From Aminithiophilus ramosus (GTDB taxonomy: Bacteria > Synergistota > Synergistia > Synergistales > Aminithiophilaceae), in contig NZ_CP072943.1 in the NCBI RefSeq assembly GCF_018069705.1, positions 2,735,668-2,799,667 of the forward strand: a DNA stretch of 64,000 nt, in the 5' to 3' direction. Both the position numbers and the translations under genes were made by a program. This document shows, piece after piece, positions 26,391 through 35,700 of this stretch; position 1 is the stretch's first letter; every line of letters begins with the position of its first letter. A model generated the notes under the pieces. That model searched no databases. It was not told where the DNA came from and was given only the letters and a program-made list of their open reading frames with translations.

Positions 26391-28427
26391 CTACAACCCG
26401 TTGCGAGGTATTTTCTGATCCCATTCTTTGCTGAAATAGGGTTCACCGTTTTCGGTGACATCCATTTTCCCCGAGAGGATGAAGTTATCCGCATCGGATC
26501 TCTGGGTCACGACGATATCCGCATCGATCCACCATCCCTCGCGGCCGACCTTCATCTTCTGACGGATCGTGTAGCATGCCGACAGGGGGTCGTGATTGCC
26601 GAGGGTGAGCTCTCGCTTCAAGTTATGCTCCACCGTGACGTCCACATCGTCGAAGCGGTAGACGCCCTCGCCGAAGACGCCACCGACCCCGTTCGTGACG
26701 CAGGTCCAGGCGTCTTTCAGGATGTCATAGGAAACCGTGCGGTCGACGCGCCCTTCGGACAGCCACGTCGTCGGCGTCAGCGAAGCGCACTCGGGGTTCA
26801 TGTTCGGCCCTTCCGTCTCGGCGCCGCGGAACAGGGGCAACGTCAGCCGCGCCGTGGATAAGTCGAGGGTGAGCGTCGCCTCCTCCGGCATGTTCCAGAA
26901 CATGGGCCAGAAGGTCGTCGCCAGGGAAAGGCGGATCCGATGGCCCGCCTTGAAATGGTGGCCACAGCAGTCGAGTCCGACGAAGGCCTTAACCTTCCTG
27001 CCCGGCTCGAGCTCGACGACCCTGTCGTGACCTTCGAGATGGGTCAGGTTCATGACGCCGTAGGAGACGCGGCTCACGGCGCCGTCGGGCTCCACATCGG
27101 AAATCTGGGCGAAAAGCATCGCCTTGGGCACGTCGCTGGAGAGCTCGACCTCGAAACGGGGGTAGCCCAGAATCCTGAGGGGCTCTTCCAGGACGTCGCT
27201 TTCGAAAACCATGGCCATCCCGTCGTCGACGCGCTGATCGGCAGGGCTTTCGCCCAAGACGGCCGCCCCCATCCACTCTCCGGCGAGCAACCCGTGGTTC
27301 TGCGGCGTCTTCAGCAGAACCGACTCCCCGCCCTCTCCCTTTTCGCGCCGCAGAAGACCATGGGAGAGATAGAGCGTCTCGGGAACGACATCGGACGACG
27401 GCCACCGGTCGAGACCGACCCAATACCCTTCGCTCACGGGCCTGATGGCCGAGGGAGGCATGCTCTCCTCCATCCAGGCCTGAACCATGGGGCCCTCCAT
27501 GACGCCGTTCTCCCTGCCCTTGAGCCAGTGATCCCACCAGCGCAGGGCCTCCTGAAGGAATCCCATGGCGGGGCCGGGAACACCGTCGTGGGCGTAAACG
27601 TGGGCCCAGGGGCCGATGATCCCCTTCCTCGGCACGTCAAGCCCTTCGAGAAGGGTCAGAACCGTATTCGTGTAGGAATCGGCCCAGCCGTCGACGGCCA
27701 GCACCGGGACCTCGATGTCCGAATAGTTCTCGCAGACCGAGCCGTGCCTCCAATAGGCGTCTCTCGTCTGGTGCTCGAGCCAGAGGGCCATCCACAGGGG
27801 CATCTCCTCCAGACGCCTCAGGGACTGCTCCCTCCAGGCATCGCCGACGACGTGGGGATCGAGGGGGCGACACATGTAGGCGAGCATGATCGCCCCCCAC
27901 CAGAAGTTATCGTTCAGAAGACATCCGCCCTTGTAATGGATATCCTGGTTGTACCTGTCGTCGGTGAATCCGACGGTGATGACGGCACGCAGCGCCTTGG
28001 GCCGTCGCGCCGCGACCTGCAGGGAGTTGAACCCGCCCCAGGATTTGCCCATCATGCCGACCTTGCCGTCGCACCAGCACTGTCGGCTGATCCAATCGAT
28101 CACTTCCAGGGCATCGTCCTGTTCCTGCTTGAGATATTCATCTCTCAGGAAACCGTCCGACTCTCCCGAACCGCGCATGTCGACGCGGACAACGGCATAG
28201 CCGTTTCCGGCGAAATAACCGTGCATCGGCTCGTCCCGTGCTCGCGTTCCGTCCGTCTTGCGATAGGGAATATATTCGAGAATCGCGGGAACGGGCCTAT
28301 CCGTCTCGGGGAACCAGAATCTTGCGGAAAGCCTCGTGCCATCAGACAAAACAATCCAATCGTTCTCTTTCGTCCTGAATTTAAAAGGAAAATCAGTTTT
28401 TACAGTTTTATTTTTGCATTCAATCAA
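26391..28427 (-). CDS. CocE/NonD-family alpha/beta hydrolase (X-Pro peptidase-like)
   Basis: A 678-residue serine hydrolase of the CocE/NonD/X-prolyl dipeptidyl-peptidase family. The nucleophile lies in GKSWGGFNS (near residue 129). The Asp of the triad is probably in DGWADSYTN (near 248) and the His in GPWAHVYAHDG (near 275). A C-terminal jelly-roll domain (about residues 370-560) is typical, and an extra C-terminal segment of about 110 residues extends beyond the usual length. The start is TTG 28427 after GGAGATG. It sits 20 nt after the MFS gene, so uptake by a permease and cleavage of a peptide, amide or ester is a fair guess. Confidence 0.87.
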   Translation of the reverse strand: MIECKNKTVKTDFPFKFRTKENDWIVLSDGTRLSARFWFPETDRPVPAILEYIPYRKTDGTRARDEPMHGYFAGNGYAVVRVDMRGSGESDGFLRDEYLKQEQDDALEVIDWISRQCWCDGKVGMMGKSWGGFNSLQVAARRPKALRAVITVGFTDDRYNQDIHYKGGCLLNDNFWWGAIMLAYMCRPLDPHVVGDAWREQSLRRLEEMPLWMALWLEHQTRDAYWRHGSVCENYSDIEVPVLAVDGWADSYTNTVLTLLEGLDVPRKGIIGPWAHVYAHDGVPGPAMGFLQEALRWWDHWLKGRENGVMEGPMVQAWMEESMPPSAIRPVSEGYWVGLDRWPSSDVVPETLYLSHGLLRREKGEGGESVLLKTPQNHGLLAGEWMGAAVLGESPADQRVDDGMAMVFESDVLEEPLRILGYPRFEVELSSDVPKAMLFAQISDVEPDGAVSRVSYGVMNLTHLEGHDRVVELEPGRKVKAFVGLDCCGHHFKAGHRIRLSLATTFWPMFWNMPEEATLTLDLSTARLTLPLFRGAETEGPNMNPECASLTPTTWLSEGRVDRTVSYDILKDAWTCVTNGVGGVFGEGVYRFDDVDVTVEHNLKRELTLGNHDPLSACYTIRQKMKVGREGWWIDADIVVTQRSDADNFILSGKMDVTENGEPYFSKEWDQKIPRNGL

Positions 28428-28447
28428 GATATTTCATCTCCATTCTA

Positions 28448-29731
28448 TCAGGCATTTGTTGTCACAGCCACAACTTTATCTTTCTTGGGGGAGTAAAGCT
28501 TTATCCAAGCAAAGGAAAGCGCAGCACCTATCAGAGCTATAACAATCATCCCAGTGAAATACATGTGATATCCAATGGCTCCAGTATAAGAATCAAGGGT
28601 TTTACCGGCAACGAAAGGACAAAGGATTTCGGGAATATAACCTAAAGTAGACACAAAACCGATAGCTATTCCAGCATATTCGATAGGAACTCCGCCCTCG
28701 GTCAGAAGAGAAAAATAGATCCCAAAGTTGGAGTACATGGCAAAATAAAACACAGAGCAGATGATAGCCAGAATATACAACTGATTCTGTCCCAAAGGCA
28801 TGTGCATGATGGCAAAAGTTCCTAATGCCATCGCCAGGAAACCGACGAACATCACATGGGCCTTGCCGAACCTATCTGCCAAAAACCCACCGGATGGGGA
28901 GGCAATCGGTCTGCAATACTGAGCCAACACGGTTATGATGGCCGCCGACACCGCTGAAGCTCCCAGGACATTCGTGGCATAGGGGGTGAAATAGAAATAG
29001 GACATGTTGAAAATATAAGTGGAGAAGGTGATGGCGGCCACCATCCAGACGGCTGGCATTCTCACGACGACAAGAATATCCCTTACGCTGAATTTAGATT
29101 TATTGGATGCGCTGGATTCGGGCTTAACATCTTTCAACGTTAACAAGAAAACCAATCCGCAAATGACAGGGCATATGGAATAAAAAATAATTATCCATTT
29201 CAACCCAAGAGCGGACGATGCCTTCGCCTGGAAGAATCCGAATATAGCCGTAGCGATTGCCATGTGGACGGCGTTAACAACTCCGCGGCCGCCTTCAAAA
29301 AGACCATAGGCACGGGATTGTTCATTCTCGGCCGCCTGCATCCTGATTATTTTCATCAGGGAAGGCCAGAAAGTCAGGAGAGAGGTCACGCCCCACACAC
29401 CGTAGATCGCGACCAGCATGATGTACGAGGGGAAGAGGAGATGCAAGATGCCGCCAAGCCCTGTCGCGATCAGAGAGAAAACTAAAAGTTTTTTAGCCGA
29501 GATACGATCGGCAAGAATGCCGCCCACAAGATAAGATACCAGCCCCAGCAATCCGTAAGCGCTTCCAAGACTGCCCATCTGAGTGTTGCTAAGGCCATAT
29601 GTTGAAATATAAGCATCATAGTAATAATATCTGAAATAAGGAAGACCATAAATAATAGAACCCGCAAAAGCCAAAAGACAAATTTTTAGAAAATTTTTAC
29701 GGAAAAGCGAGTCTGATGTAGCTGGGTTCAC
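28448..29731 (-). CDS. MFS transporter
   Basis: A 427-residue major-facilitator permease with 12 predicted helices. The loop 2-3 signature is GGILADRISAKKLLVFS near residue 72, and its echo in the second half is GGFLADRFGKAHVMFVGF. The general layout resembles glycerol-3-phosphate/hexuronate-type MFS proteins. Base composition is clearly lower in GC than that of the neighbours. It follows the GntR gene by 15 nt in the same direction and precedes the hydrolase by 20 nt, forming one operon. Confidence 0.9.
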   Translation of the reverse strand: MNPATSDSLFRKNFLKICLLAFAGSIIYGLPYFRYYYYDAYISTYGLSNTQMGSLGSAYGLLGLVSYLVGGILADRISAKKLLVFSLIATGLGGILHLLFPSYIMLVAIYGVWGVTSLLTFWPSLMKIIRMQAAENEQSRAYGLFEGGRGVVNAVHMAIATAIFGFFQAKASSALGLKWIIIFYSICPVICGLVFLLTLKDVKPESSASNKSKFSVRDILVVVRMPAVWMVAAITFSTYIFNMSYFYFTPYATNVLGASAVSAAIITVLAQYCRPIASPSGGFLADRFGKAHVMFVGFLAMALGTFAIMHMPLGQNQLYILAIICSVFYFAMYSNFGIYFSLLTEGGVPIEYAGIAIGFVSTLGYIPEILCPFVAGKTLDSYTGAIGYHMYFTGMIVIALIGAALSFAWIKLYSPKKDKVVAVTTNA

Positions 29732-29746
29732 CTTACATCCCTCTTT

Positions 29747-30433
29747 TCATTTTTTTATTTTTTTAAAATCATAGTATTTTTCAAGGTATTTTTTCTGCTT
29801 TTTGAATCCCCAATGCTCGTCTTTCATCCAATGGATAGCGCTAGCCACATCTTTTTTTTCGAGAGCATCTATTAAGTTTTCGTGCTGGTCGCAACACACC
29901 CTATCCCATTCCTCCATCTGAACTATCGCCGTTGGCGAATAATATAATCTTGAAGATATATTATTCCACAAAACAGGAAGATAAGTATTCTCAGACAATC
30001 CTAGATAAACATTATGAAACGTCCTATTGAGTTCCATGTGATCTGAAAAAGCCTTGCGCTCCGTACTTTCCCATATATGCCTGTTAATTTGTCTCATTAT
30101 GGCGCAATGTTCTTTGGTAATATGGAGTATGGCTGTCTTCAAGGCTTCAGCCTCTATCATGCCGAGAGTTCCATAATAATTCTCGACATCTTTCAAGGAG
30201 AAATCCCTTATTATGATTCCTTTTCTGGGAAGAATAGTCACCATGCCCTCGCCCTCAAGCTGCAAGAGAGCATCCCGAAGCGGAGTTATCCCTATTCCGA
30301 GCTCGGAGCTGACCTTGCGCAAACTGATTGGGTCTCCCGGCCTCATGGACATCTGCGATATCTCTTTCCGGAGATAGTCACAGACCTGTTCTCTAAGCGA
30401 TAACATGTGAAAATTCGGCTTGTTCCCGACCAT
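29747..30433 (-). CDS. GntR-family regulator with FCD-like ligand domain
   Basis: A 228-residue regulator. The winged helix at about residues 12-75 reads LREQVCDYLRKEI, then LRKVSSELGIGITPLRDALLQLEGEGMV, the GntR signature. The rest is an all-helical FCD-type domain with His residues (HMELNRTFHNVY and CDQHENLIDAL) that bind metal or carboxylate ligands in the family. ATG 30433 follows AGGAGG by 8 nt; GTG 30442 overlaps that site. First gene of the AT-rich MFS-hydrolase cluster and its likely regulator. Confidence 0.9.
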   Translation of the reverse strand: MVGNKPNFHMLSLREQVCDYLRKEISQMSMRPGDPISLRKVSSELGIGITPLRDALLQLEGEGMVTILPRKGIIIRDFSLKDVENYYGTLGMIEAEALKTAILHITKEHCAIMRQINRHIWESTERKAFSDHMELNRTFHNVYLGLSENTYLPVLWNNISSRLYYSPTAIVQMEEWDRVCCDQHENLIDALEKKDVASAIHWMKDEHWGFKKQKKYLEKYYDFKKIKK

Positions 30434-30680
30434 TTCCTTCACCTCCTTTCATCGACACCCCCTAGCGAGCGCCGCAAAAGCGCTGAAAAACACTTCGCCT
30501 CTTTTTTCGGGTCCGCCCTCGACTCACACCTGGACCTCAATCCGCTTTTTCACGCGACTTACCTGATGTCTGATGTAACAGTTCTGTTTTTGTACAGTAT
30601 CACCAACCTTCAGATTGCGCAAGACACAAAAACTTCCTCTTGCCGGAAATCCTTTTCACCTATCGGTGAACTTCGCGGCG
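30434..30680 (-). promoter_or_regulatory. Upstream region of the GntR gene with a candidate promoter
   Basis: The stretch between the GntR gene and the repeat array carries no gene. On the minus strand TTGCGC, a 17-nt spacer and TACTGT (around 30590-30620) could be a promoter. The partial repeats ACTGTACA and ACTGTTACA just downstream are candidate operator halves. Weak evidence only. Confidence 0.35.
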
Positions 30681-32110
30681 GAGGCAACGGCGTCCAAGTC
30701 GGGAGACCCTGCGGGACGGTGGACCCGTCCCGCGCGCCGCCAAGATGGCCGCGCTCCCAGCAGGGGCAAAACCCCCTCCACGACCGCGGTTGGATCGTTC
30801 CCGACAAGGGCAAAACCCCTCCACGACCGCGCTCGGACGCTCCCGGCAGGGACAAACCCCCTCCACGACCGCGGTTGGGCGCGCTCGGCAGGGGTAAAAC
30901 CGCGGCCGGGCTTTTCCTGGGAGCGTGGGCATCCTGCCCGCGTCCGCCCCGGAGGGGCGGTGGGTTCCTCACTCGTAACCGTCACCGTCGAGGAGACGGC
31001 GTCCAAGCCGGGAGACCCTGCGGGACGGTGGACCCGTCCCGCGCGCCGCCATTGCCCTTCCTGGGAGCGTGGGCATCCTGCCCGCGTCCGCCCCGGAGGG
31101 GCGGTGGGTTCCTCACTCGTAACCGTCACCGTCGAGGAGACGGCGTCCAAGCCGGGAGACCCTGCGGGACGGTGGACCCGTCCCGCGCGCCGCCAAGATG
31201 GCCGCGCTCCCAGCAGGGGCAAAAACCCTCCACGACCGCGGTTGGGCGCGCTCGGCAGGGGTAAAACCGCGGCCGGGCTTTTCCTGGGAGCGTGGGCATC
31301 CTGCCCGCGCCCGCCCCGGAGGGGCGGTGGGTTCCTCACTCGTAACCGTCGCCGTCGAGGAGACGGCGTCCACGTCGGGAGACCCTGCGGGACGGTGGAT
31401 CCGTCCCGCGCGCCGCCAAGATGGCCGCGCTCCCAGCAGGGGCAAAACCCCCTCCACGACCGCGGTTGGGCGCGCTCGGCAGGGGTAAAACCGCGGCCGG
31501 GCTTTTCCTGGGAGTGCCGTTGTCTTGGCACGCTTCGGAAGGAACGGAACGTTTCACGCCGCCGTCGCTTTTCCTGGGAGCGTGGGCATCCTGCCCGCGC
31601 CCGCCCCGGAGGGGCGGTGGGTTCCTCACTCGTAACCGTCACCGTCGAGGAGACGGCGTCCAAACCGGGAGACCCTGCGGGACGGTGGATCCGTCCCGCG
31701 CGCCGCCCTTGCCCTTCCTGGGAGCGTGGGCATCCTGCCCGCGTCCGCCCCGGAGGGGCGGTGGGTTCCTCACACGTAACCGTCACCGTCGAGGAGACGG
31801 CGTCCAAGCCGGGAGACCCTGCGGGACGGTGGACCCGTCCCGCGCGCCGCCCTTGCCCTTCCTGGGAGCGTGGGCATCCTGCCCGCGCCCGCCCCGGAGG
31901 GGCGGTGGGTTCCTCACACGTAACCGTCACCGTCGAGGAGACGGCGTCCACGTCGGGAGACCCTGCGGGACGGTGGACCCGTCCCGCGCGCCGCCAAGAT
32001 GGCCGCGCTCCCAGCAGGGGCAAAATCCCTCCACGACCGCGCTCGGGCGCTCCCAGCAGGGGCAAAAACCTTCCGACTTCGGGGGGATGACGTCCATGCC
32101 GGGAGACTCT
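30681..32110. repeat. Mosaic array of GC-rich hairpin repeats, non-coding
   Basis: About 1.4 kb is built from a few modules. One contains CTGGGAGCGTGGGCATCCTG and occurs six times (about 30918, 31060, 31284, 31572, 31719, 31862). One starts GGGAGACCCTGCGGGACGG and occurs seven times (30701, 31010, 31154, 31377, 31667, 31811, 31955), with a decayed eighth near 32100. A third contains GCTCCCAGCAGGGGCAAAA. Copies are often 144 nt apart. Each module can fold, for example CCGCCCC-GGA-GGGGCGG and GCGGGACG-N7-CGTCCCGC. Open frames through the array in all directions are products of the repeat and of its base composition and are not genes. Confidence 0.9.
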
Positions 32111-32134
32111 GCGGGAGGGGAACGCCACCAAGGC

Positions 32135-32181
32135 TTGACAGGGGAGGAGGAGGGGGGTAATATGCGTGCGTCTGCAATCAT
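32135..32181 (+). promoter_or_regulatory. Promoter and operator of the MarR gene
   Basis: TTGACA (32135-32140), a 17-nt spacer and TAATAT (32158-32163) form a strong promoter. It overlaps the inverted repeat ATGCGTGC-GTCT-GCAATCAT (32162-32181). A related element lies upstream of the CoA activase gene at 32722, which suggests that MarR controls both. Confidence 0.78.
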
Positions 32182-32246
32182 ACGGTTGCCGATGACGTCG
32201 AAAAAACCTTCCCCCGAAAGGGGACCGCAGACGGGAGGGAAGAGTC

Positions 32247-32678
32247 TTGTTTCCCGATGACAACCTTCTTTTCAGCTCTCTGAGGAGCCTCGTCAAGAAG
32301 ATGCACCGCCTCGGCGACAGGGAGATGGCGCCCTACGGGATGGGACATGGCGAGCTGCGTCTCCTGCTGCTCCTTTACGGCAACGACGGCTGCGGCCAGG
32401 ATTACCTCATCTCGCGGCTCACCGTGGACCGCACCAACGTGGGAAGGGCCCTGGCCAAGCTGGAAAAGATGGGCCTTGTGCGAAGGATCCGAAGTCTCGA
32501 CGACGGCAGGGCCAACGTCGTCTTCCTTTCCGACAGGGGTCGGGAGATGCAAGAGCCCCTTCTGGCCGCCAAGGAGCGGATCGAGAGGAAGGTTACGGGA
32601 GCCCTCTCGGACGACGAGATCGATCTTCTGTCCCGACTCCTTTTCAAGATGGACGAAGGCCTCTCCGACGGGAGCTGA
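32247..32678 (+). CDS. MarR-family transcriptional regulator
   Basis: A 143-residue winged-helix repressor. GHGELRLLLLLYGNDGCGQDYLISRLTVDRTNVGRALAKLEKMGLVRRIRSLDDGR (about residues 32-88) includes the recognition helix and the wing with the conserved Asp-Asp-Gly-Arg. The start is TTG 32247, with GGGAGGGAAG upstream; no ATG in frame fits better. Related operators before this gene and before the activase gene 101 nt downstream point to autoregulation and control of the activase. The ligand is unknown, perhaps an aromatic acid or a CoA ester. Confidence 0.88.
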   Translation: MFPDDNLLFSSLRSLVKKMHRLGDREMAPYGMGHGELRLLLLLYGNDGCGQDYLISRLTVDRTNVGRALAKLEKMGLVRRIRSLDDGRANVVFLSDRGREMQEPLLAAKERIERKVTGALSDDEIDLLSRLLFKMDEGLSDGS

Positions 32679-32721
32679 AACCTCTATTCGAAAGATCGGG
32701 AGCGGCGACGGGCGACAATTA

Positions 32722-32739
32722 CATGCGTGCGCAATCATG
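32722..32739 (+). promoter_or_regulatory. Candidate MarR operator upstream of the CoA activase gene
   Basis: CATGCGTGC-GCAATCATG repeats the half-sites of the MarR-gene operator (ATGCGTGC and GCAATCAT) without the 4-nt central spacer. It is 40 nt before the activase ATG. No clear separate promoter is visible, so it may act as a roadblock within a shared transcript. Confidence 0.55.
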
Positions 32740-32779
32740 CAAATAGAGGCCGACGAGGCCTCCCGCGAGGAGGATATTC

Positions 32780-35700
32780 ATGTACAGTCTCGGCATCGAC
32801 ATCGGCTACGCCTCCGTCAAGGTCTCTCTGACGGAGGATCTTCGCCTCCTTCACAACGCCTATCGTCTCCACAGGGGAAAGATCGTCCCGACCCTCCTCG
32901 ATCTCCTGCGGGAGGTCTGCCGCCTCTACGGGGCCGAGAAGATCGCCTTCGCCGCGACCTGTGGCGGCGAGATCGAGCCAGGCGGCCTTCACCGCTGCGA
33001 CGCCGTGTCGGCCCTTGTCGAAGGCGTCGCTCTCCTCGATCCCTCCTGTACGTCGATCATCGAAATCGGCGGCCAGAGCGCCAAGTACGTGACGGGCTGC
33101 GACGACAGGGCCCGTCTTCAGGTGGCCATGAACTCGAGCTGCGCCGCAGGGACGGGCTCCTTTCTGGAGGAGCAGCTTTCGAGGCTCGGACTGCGCCTCG
33201 AAGACTACGCCGCCGGGGCGGCCCGGGCGACGCGGGTTCCGCGCATCGCCGGGCGGTGCAGCGTCTTCGCCAAGACGGACATCACCCATCTCCTGCAGGA
33301 AGGCGTTCCCGTCGAGGACATCCTCCTCGGCCTGGCCTACGCCCTGATGGGCAACTACAGGAGTGCCGTCATCGGCCGCCTTCCCCTGACCAAGCCCCTC
33401 TTCTTCGCCGGGGGCGTGGCCCTCAACGGAGCCCTTCTGGCCGCGACGCGCGATCTTCTCGATCTGAAGGAGGGAGAGCTGGTCGTCTCGCCCGCCTCGG
33501 CCAACGCGGGAGCCATCGGGGCGGCGGCGCTGGCCCTGAGGGAGAAACGGGCCTACGACATGGCGACCCTGCTCAGGTTCCTGGAGGACGAGAGGCTGTC
33601 GTCTCCGAAAAAGGGCCTTCCTCGGCTGCCGCGACTGGAACGAAGCGAGGAGGACGGGAGGGACCGGCACCGCTGCGCCCCCCTCCCTGAAGGCTCTGCC
33701 TCGTGCTGTCACCTCGGCGTCGACGTCGGATCGACGAGCACCAATATCGTCGTCGCCGACGACGAGGGCCGCATCGTCACCTACCGTTACCTCCGCACCT
33801 TCGGCGACCCCGTCGCCGCCCTCCGCGAAGGCTTCGAGAGCCTCCGCCGCGAGCTGGGACCTTCCGTGCAGATCGGAGGGGCGGGCGTCACCGGGTCGGG
33901 ACGCTACCGCATCGGCGAGCTGATCGGCGCCGACGTGGTCAGGGACGAGATCACCGCCCAGGCCCGGGCCGCCGTCGCCCTGAACGAAAGGGTCGACACG
34001 GTCTTCGAGATAGGAGGTCAGGACTCGAAGTACATCGCCATCAGGGACGGGGCCGTCGTCGACTTCCAGATGAACAAGATCTGCGCCGCCGGGACGGGTT
34101 CCTTTCTGGAGGAGCAGGCGAAGAAGTTCGACATCGCCATCGAGACTTTCGGAGACATCGCCCTGAACAGCGCCGCCCCCATCGACCTGGGCGAGAGGTG
34201 CACCGTTTTCATGGAGACGAGCGTCGCCGCCGCCCTCGCCCGGGGGGCGGCCATCGACGACATCGCCGCGGGACTCTGCTATTCCGTCGTCCGAAACTAC
34301 CTCCATCGCGTCGTGGGACGCAAAAGGATCGGCGAGACCATCCTCCTTCAGGGAGGCATCGCCCACAACGGGGCCATCGTCAGCGCCTTCCGGGCCCTGA
34401 CGGGCAAGGAGATCACCGTCGCCCCCTTCTTCAGCGTCACCGGCGCCTACGGCGCGGCCCTTCTGGCCAGGGAAGGCAAGGACGAGGGGCCTACGGCCTT
34501 CCGGGGGCTGGACGTCCTCGACAGGCCACGGAAGGAAGAGACGGCCCCGATCGACACCGCCGAGAGCACTCCCGACGCCTTCAGCCGAGAGATGGATTCG
34601 CTCATCTTCGACGAGGGGGAGGTCCGCCCCGACCCGTCGAAAAAGACCGTCGGGATCCCCCGAGCCCTCTTCACCTTCGGCATGTACCCCCTCTTCGGCA
34701 CCTTTTTTCGCGAGCTGGGATTGAACGTCGTCCTCTCCGACCCAACGGACGAGAGAACCCTCGCTTTGGGGCAGCGCTACGCTCAGGACGAGATCTGCTT
34801 TCCCGTCAAGCTCGTCACGGGACATGTGGCCCAGCTCGTGGAACGGAAGGTCGACTACATCTTCTTCCCCGACCTCCACACGGTCATGCACCCCGATTCC
34901 CCGTCGCGCCAGAACTACGGCTGTGCCTACATGCAGCTGGCCTTCAAGCTCGTCAATCAGATCATGGGGCTGAGCGGAAAGGGCATCACCCTCCTGGCGC
35001 CCACCATCGCCTTCAACAGGGGGAAGGCCTTCATGACCGAGAGTTTCGCCCGCCTGGGCGCCCTGCTTGGCCGGACCGAGGAGGAGACGACGGGAGCCCT
35101 CGCCGCCGCGATGAAGGGTTTCCTCGACTTCGAGCACCGCCTCAGAGAGCGCGGGAAGGAGCGGATCGGTGACCTGAAGGAGGACGAGGTCGCCTTCGTC
35201 CTCATCTCCAAGATCTACGGCATCGCCGATCGGGCTCTGAACAGGGGGATCCCGGACAAGCTGCGCGCCATGGGCTACAAGGTCCTGGCCTTCTTCGACC
35301 TCCCCGACGTGGACGCCTCGGCCGAACACCCCAACATGTACTGGCCCTTCGGTCAGCACATCCTGGAGCCGGCCTACCTCGTCAGGGAACACCCCAACCT
35401 CTACGCCCTCTTCCTCACCCACCACGGCTGCGGCCCCGACTCGATCCTCCTCCACTACTTCAGGGAGATCATGGGCGACAAGCCCTACCTCAACATCGAA
35501 ATCGACGAACACGCCTCGGCCGTCGGAATCGCCACCCGCGTCGAGGCCTTCGTCAACAGCCTCGATCGCAGACGAAAAAAGGCGGAAGCGATCGACGTCT
35601 ACCGGGAGAAGATCGACCACAGACGCTGTCCCATCGCGACGGCGCTTCTTCCCTCATCGGCGGACGAGCTCCTCTACATCCCCCGTTTGCGCCCCTACTC

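Noticed and set aside
30615-32296. Long open frames of up to 546 codons through the repeat array on both strands
   Set aside because: They are translations of repeat modules, rich in Pro, Arg and Gly, present in several frames at once and without ribosome-binding sites.
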